From Isotricha intestinalis (lineage: Eukaryota; Ciliophora; Litostomatea; Vestibuliferida; Isotrichidae): DNA of 51,458 nucleotides. The position numbers and the translations under genes are program-made. Position 1 is the first letter of the stretch. Every line of letters begins with the position of its first letter. The stretch lies in the NCBI GenBank assembly GCA_023807065.1, contig JAJJLU010003569.1, forward strand, positions 1 through 51,458. Reading direction: 5' to 3'. The notes under the pieces were generated by a model. That model was not told the origin of the DNA. It saw only the letters and a program-made list of their open reading frames with translations, and did no database searches. Positions 48,955 to 51,458 of this stretch are shown piece by piece.

Positions 48955-51458
48955 ATGAATTCAAATAAAAAAAATGAAGAATCTCGTAATTTTGTACGTT
49001 TAAATTTAAAGAAAAAAAAGAAATATAATTTAAATGAAGAAGAAGAAAAAAATAAAATAGAAAACAATAAAATAGACTCATTATTATCAGAATTAAAAAA
49101 ACAATCATCAAAAATAAAAAAATTATCAAATAATATATTAAATACAATAGATAAAAAAAACAAAAATCAAAAAGCATCAATTTTTAAAAAAGAAAATAAT
49201 AATAATAATTTTTTATACAAAAGTTATATTATAAATAATGATAATAATGACAATAAATTTTCAAATCAAAATGACATTATATTAGAAGAAAATATAAATT
49301 TCAATGAAATAAATATAAATAATAATAATGAAATAAATTTAAAAAATCAAAAAAATATATTGTTGAAAAAGAAGAAAATGAAGAATTAGAAAAAATAAAA
49401 AAAGAAAGAGAATTATTAGAAAAAAAAAAAGAAGAAGAATTAGAAAAATTAAAAAAGATAGAAGAAGAAAAAGAAAAAATGAGACTAAAAAAAGAAGAAG
49501 AAACAAAAAAAAGAGAAAAAGAAATTGAATTAAAAGAAAAAAAACAAAAAGAAGAAGAAGAAAGAATTAAAAAGGCTTATGAAGATTTTAATAAAAAAAA
49601 AAAAGAAAAAGATGAAATTATGAAAAAAGAAATGGAAGAATTTAATAAAAAGTTAAAAAAAGAAAATGAAGAATTCGAAAGAAAAAAAAAAGAAAATGAA
49701 GAAAAAAGAAAAAAAGAAGAAGAAGAATTTAGAAAAAAAATAGAAGAAAAAAATGAAATAATAAAAAAATTAGAAGAAGAAGAAAAAAGAAAAAGTGAAG
49801 ACTTAAGTAAAAAAAATGAAGAAGAAGAAAAAGAAGATTCTGAAAATGAAAAAGATTCAAAAGATGAAAGTGTTGAAGAATTAGAAAATATTTCAGATGA
49901 AGAAGAAGAAAAAACATCAAATGATAAAAATTTAAAAAATATATCAAAATCTGAAATTGAAGAAGAAGAGAAAAAAGATGAAAAAAATATATCAAATTTA
50001 TCCGATGGAGGTGTAGAAAAATTGGAAAATGAAGAAGAAGAGAAAAAAAAATTAGAAGAAGAAGAGAAAAAAAAATTAGAAGAAGAAAAGAAAAAAAAAT
50101 TAGAAGAAGAAAAGAAAAAAAAATTAGAAAAAGAAAAGAAAAAAAAATTAGAAGAAGAAAAAAACAAAAATATAAAAAAAGAAAAAGAAGAAAATGAAAT
50201 TGAAATTGAAGAAATAGAAGAAAATGAAGATGAAATAATAGAAGATAAAAAAGAAAAAAAAGAAAAAAAATTAAAATCAAATTTAATAAAAAAAAATTCA
50301 AATGATGATGTAAATAATATAAAAGAAGAACAATTACCAGTAAATATAAAAAATGAAGATAATATTTTTATTGAAAAAGATGAAACAATATTATCAGAAA
50401 AAACAAAAGAGGAAATAAATAAAATTAAAAACAAATATCAAGAAACATTTAATAGATATAATGAACAAGAACAAACTTTAATAAATAATATTATACATAA
50501 TATTTATGGTTTTGATACTGAAAATCCACATTTAAATAATATTGAAGATTATTATTATATAAATCAATTAAATAATAAAGAAGAAAAATTAAGTGAAATA
50601 ATAGAAAATTTTAATGAAAAAATAATTAAACCTGAAAATGAAAGTATAACACAAATGAGAAAAAAAGATTTTTATCAAAAGAAATTTATAGATGGAAAAA
50701 TAACAATAAATAAATCTTTTAAAGAATTTCTTTCAGAAGAAGAAAATTTAGAAAATATTGTAAGTCATGTTAAAGATATGGAACAATTATATTATGATAC
50801 AAATATGGAAGAATTATTAACTTTGATAGATGAAGATTCAGAAATAAAAATTTTTGAAAATTTAGAAATTTTAGATAGTTTTAATAATCCAATTGGAAAT
50901 TTTGAAAATTTACAAACTTTAATTTATAAATTTTCCATTCATGAAAATTATCCTATTATGTTTAATTTGCAAAGCAATTTTTTTTATTGGAGAAATTCCA
51001 TTAATGATGGTAATTCTTTTTATAGAATTGTTATGTTTTTGTTAATTGAAAATTATATTATTAATAATAATATTAATGATTTAAATATTTTAATTTGTGA
51101 AATTTTAAGTGAAGATTTTTGTGAATTATATAAAAAAAGAAATGTTGATGTTAAACTTATTAAAGATATTTTTAGTTTAATGTTATATTTTGAAAAAGAA
51201 AATAAAATTAAAGAAGCTTATTTAGTATTGTTAAAATCATATCTTTTAAAAAATAAAAATTTCGATGAAGCATTAATAATTTATTTAAAGCATGTAATAT
51301 CAGTTTATTTAAATGCATTATTTGAACATATTAATAAAAATCCAAATAAAAAATTTGAAAATTTAAAAGAAAAACTTTGTAATTTAGATGGAATTGAAGA
51401 ATTTGGAATTGAACCTGCAATATCAATAATATATATTTTACCTTTTCTTTTTAAAATA
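48955..51458 (+). CDS. Otubain-like protein with long Glu/Lys coiled coil; frameshifted near start, runs off window
   Basis: The first frame (48955-49389) starts MNSNKKNEESRNFVRLNLKK and is Asn/Lys-rich. The second, one base back, is open from 49332 to the end of the window and is evidently the same gene: EKEENEELEKIKKERELLEK and about 330 residues of charged coiled coil, then a folded C-terminal part (NIIHNIYGFDTENPHLNN, FKEFLSEEENLENIVSHV). At about 50985 an otubain (peptidase C65) domain begins: NFFYWRNSINDGNSFYRIVM corresponds to the active-site motif DGNCFYR, then EALIIYLKHVISVYLNALFE and GIEEFGIEPAISIIYILPFL match otubain's later helices. The catalytic Cys is Ser (TCT at 51015-51017), so deubiquitinase activity should be absent. 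The expected His part lies beyond the edge. The frames can join by a -1 shift in a 7-A run at 49349-49355. Confidence 0.75.
50035..50162 (+). repeat. 24-bp tandem repeat coding KKKLEEEE units
   Basis: About five head-to-tail units of AAAAAATTAGAAGAAGAAGA type code KKKLEEEE/KKKLEEEK. Each keeps frame and a Leu every eight residues, extending a charged helix. Confidence 0.8.

Noticed and set aside
49224..49389. Intron joining the two frames of the otubain-like gene
   Set aside because: Possible GT..AG pairs either give the wrong phase or leave a TGA at 49329 in frame.
49577..50434. 285-residue minus-strand Phe/Ser ORF
   Set aside because: It mirrors the Glu/Lys coiled coil of the otubain-like gene on the plus strand.
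1..51458. Whole genome uses a ciliate code with TAA/TAG as Gln
   Set aside because: All intact genes end in TAA or TAG at the expected family C-termini (PI-PLC, kinase, cyclin, PUF) and contain no internal TAA/TAG.

Overview
The window comes from an extremely AT-rich, gene-dense nuclear genome of a ciliated protist, most likely a ciliate that uses the standard genetic code (a litostome-type lineage is my best guess, by inference). The reasons are BBS5 and the tail of the retrograde IFT dynein heavy chain; a Vti1 SNARE, a delta-type PI-PLC and PKA-like and SNF1-like kinases; many Asn/Lys-rich low-complexity tails; cysteine-rich surface proteins of ciliate style; very short intergenic spaces; and at least one tiny (31 nt) GT-AG intron. 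Intact genes end in TAA (rarely TAG) and write Gln as CAA/CAG, so this is not the Tetrahymena code.

Layout. 0.8-1.4 kb: a short conserved-looking orphan. 1.9-3.25 kb: a badly broken gene remnant. 3.4-8.8 kb: BBS5 followed on the same strand by a dynein-2 heavy-chain tail cut off before its motor. 8.9-16.5 kb (all minus strand): a CDP-alcohol phosphotransferase homologue that has lost its catalytic residues, an FCP1/SCP-type phosphatase and a 1292-residue Asn/Lys-rich protein. 17-22.8 kb: a coiled-coil protein, a double PHD/ePHD protein, an RRM plus CCHC RNA-binding protein and Vti1. 23.3-31 kb: a PP6 regulatory (SAPS) subunit, PI-PLC, a small coiled-coil protein and a Cys-rich GPI-like surface protein. 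31-37 kb: a remnant, a Gup1-like MBOAT, a VAP protein, a PKA-like kinase, another remnant and a membrane RING-like protein. 37.4-41.6 kb: an Aly/Yra1 mRNA export factor, a START protein, a PHO80-type cyclin and a Stm1/Habp4-like remnant. 41.9-51.5 kb: a SNF1-related kinase, a Pumilio gene with an intron, a decayed partial copy of that Pumilio gene, and an otubain-like protein that runs off the right edge and has Ser in place of the catalytic Cys.

There are no operons. Neighbours are often divergent with under 100 bp between starts (28.90 and 34.1 kb) or convergent. Themes that recur are cilium transport (BBS5, dynein-2), phosphoinositide and lipid handling (PI-PLC, MBOAT, START, VAP, dead phosphotransferase) and post-transcriptional control (PUF, Aly, RRM-CCHC, Stm1 remnant). 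The most notable features are the truncated dynein-2, two probable pseudoenzymes, the decayed Pumilio duplicate, and several intergenic gene remnants whose in-frame stops are mainly TAA/TAG.
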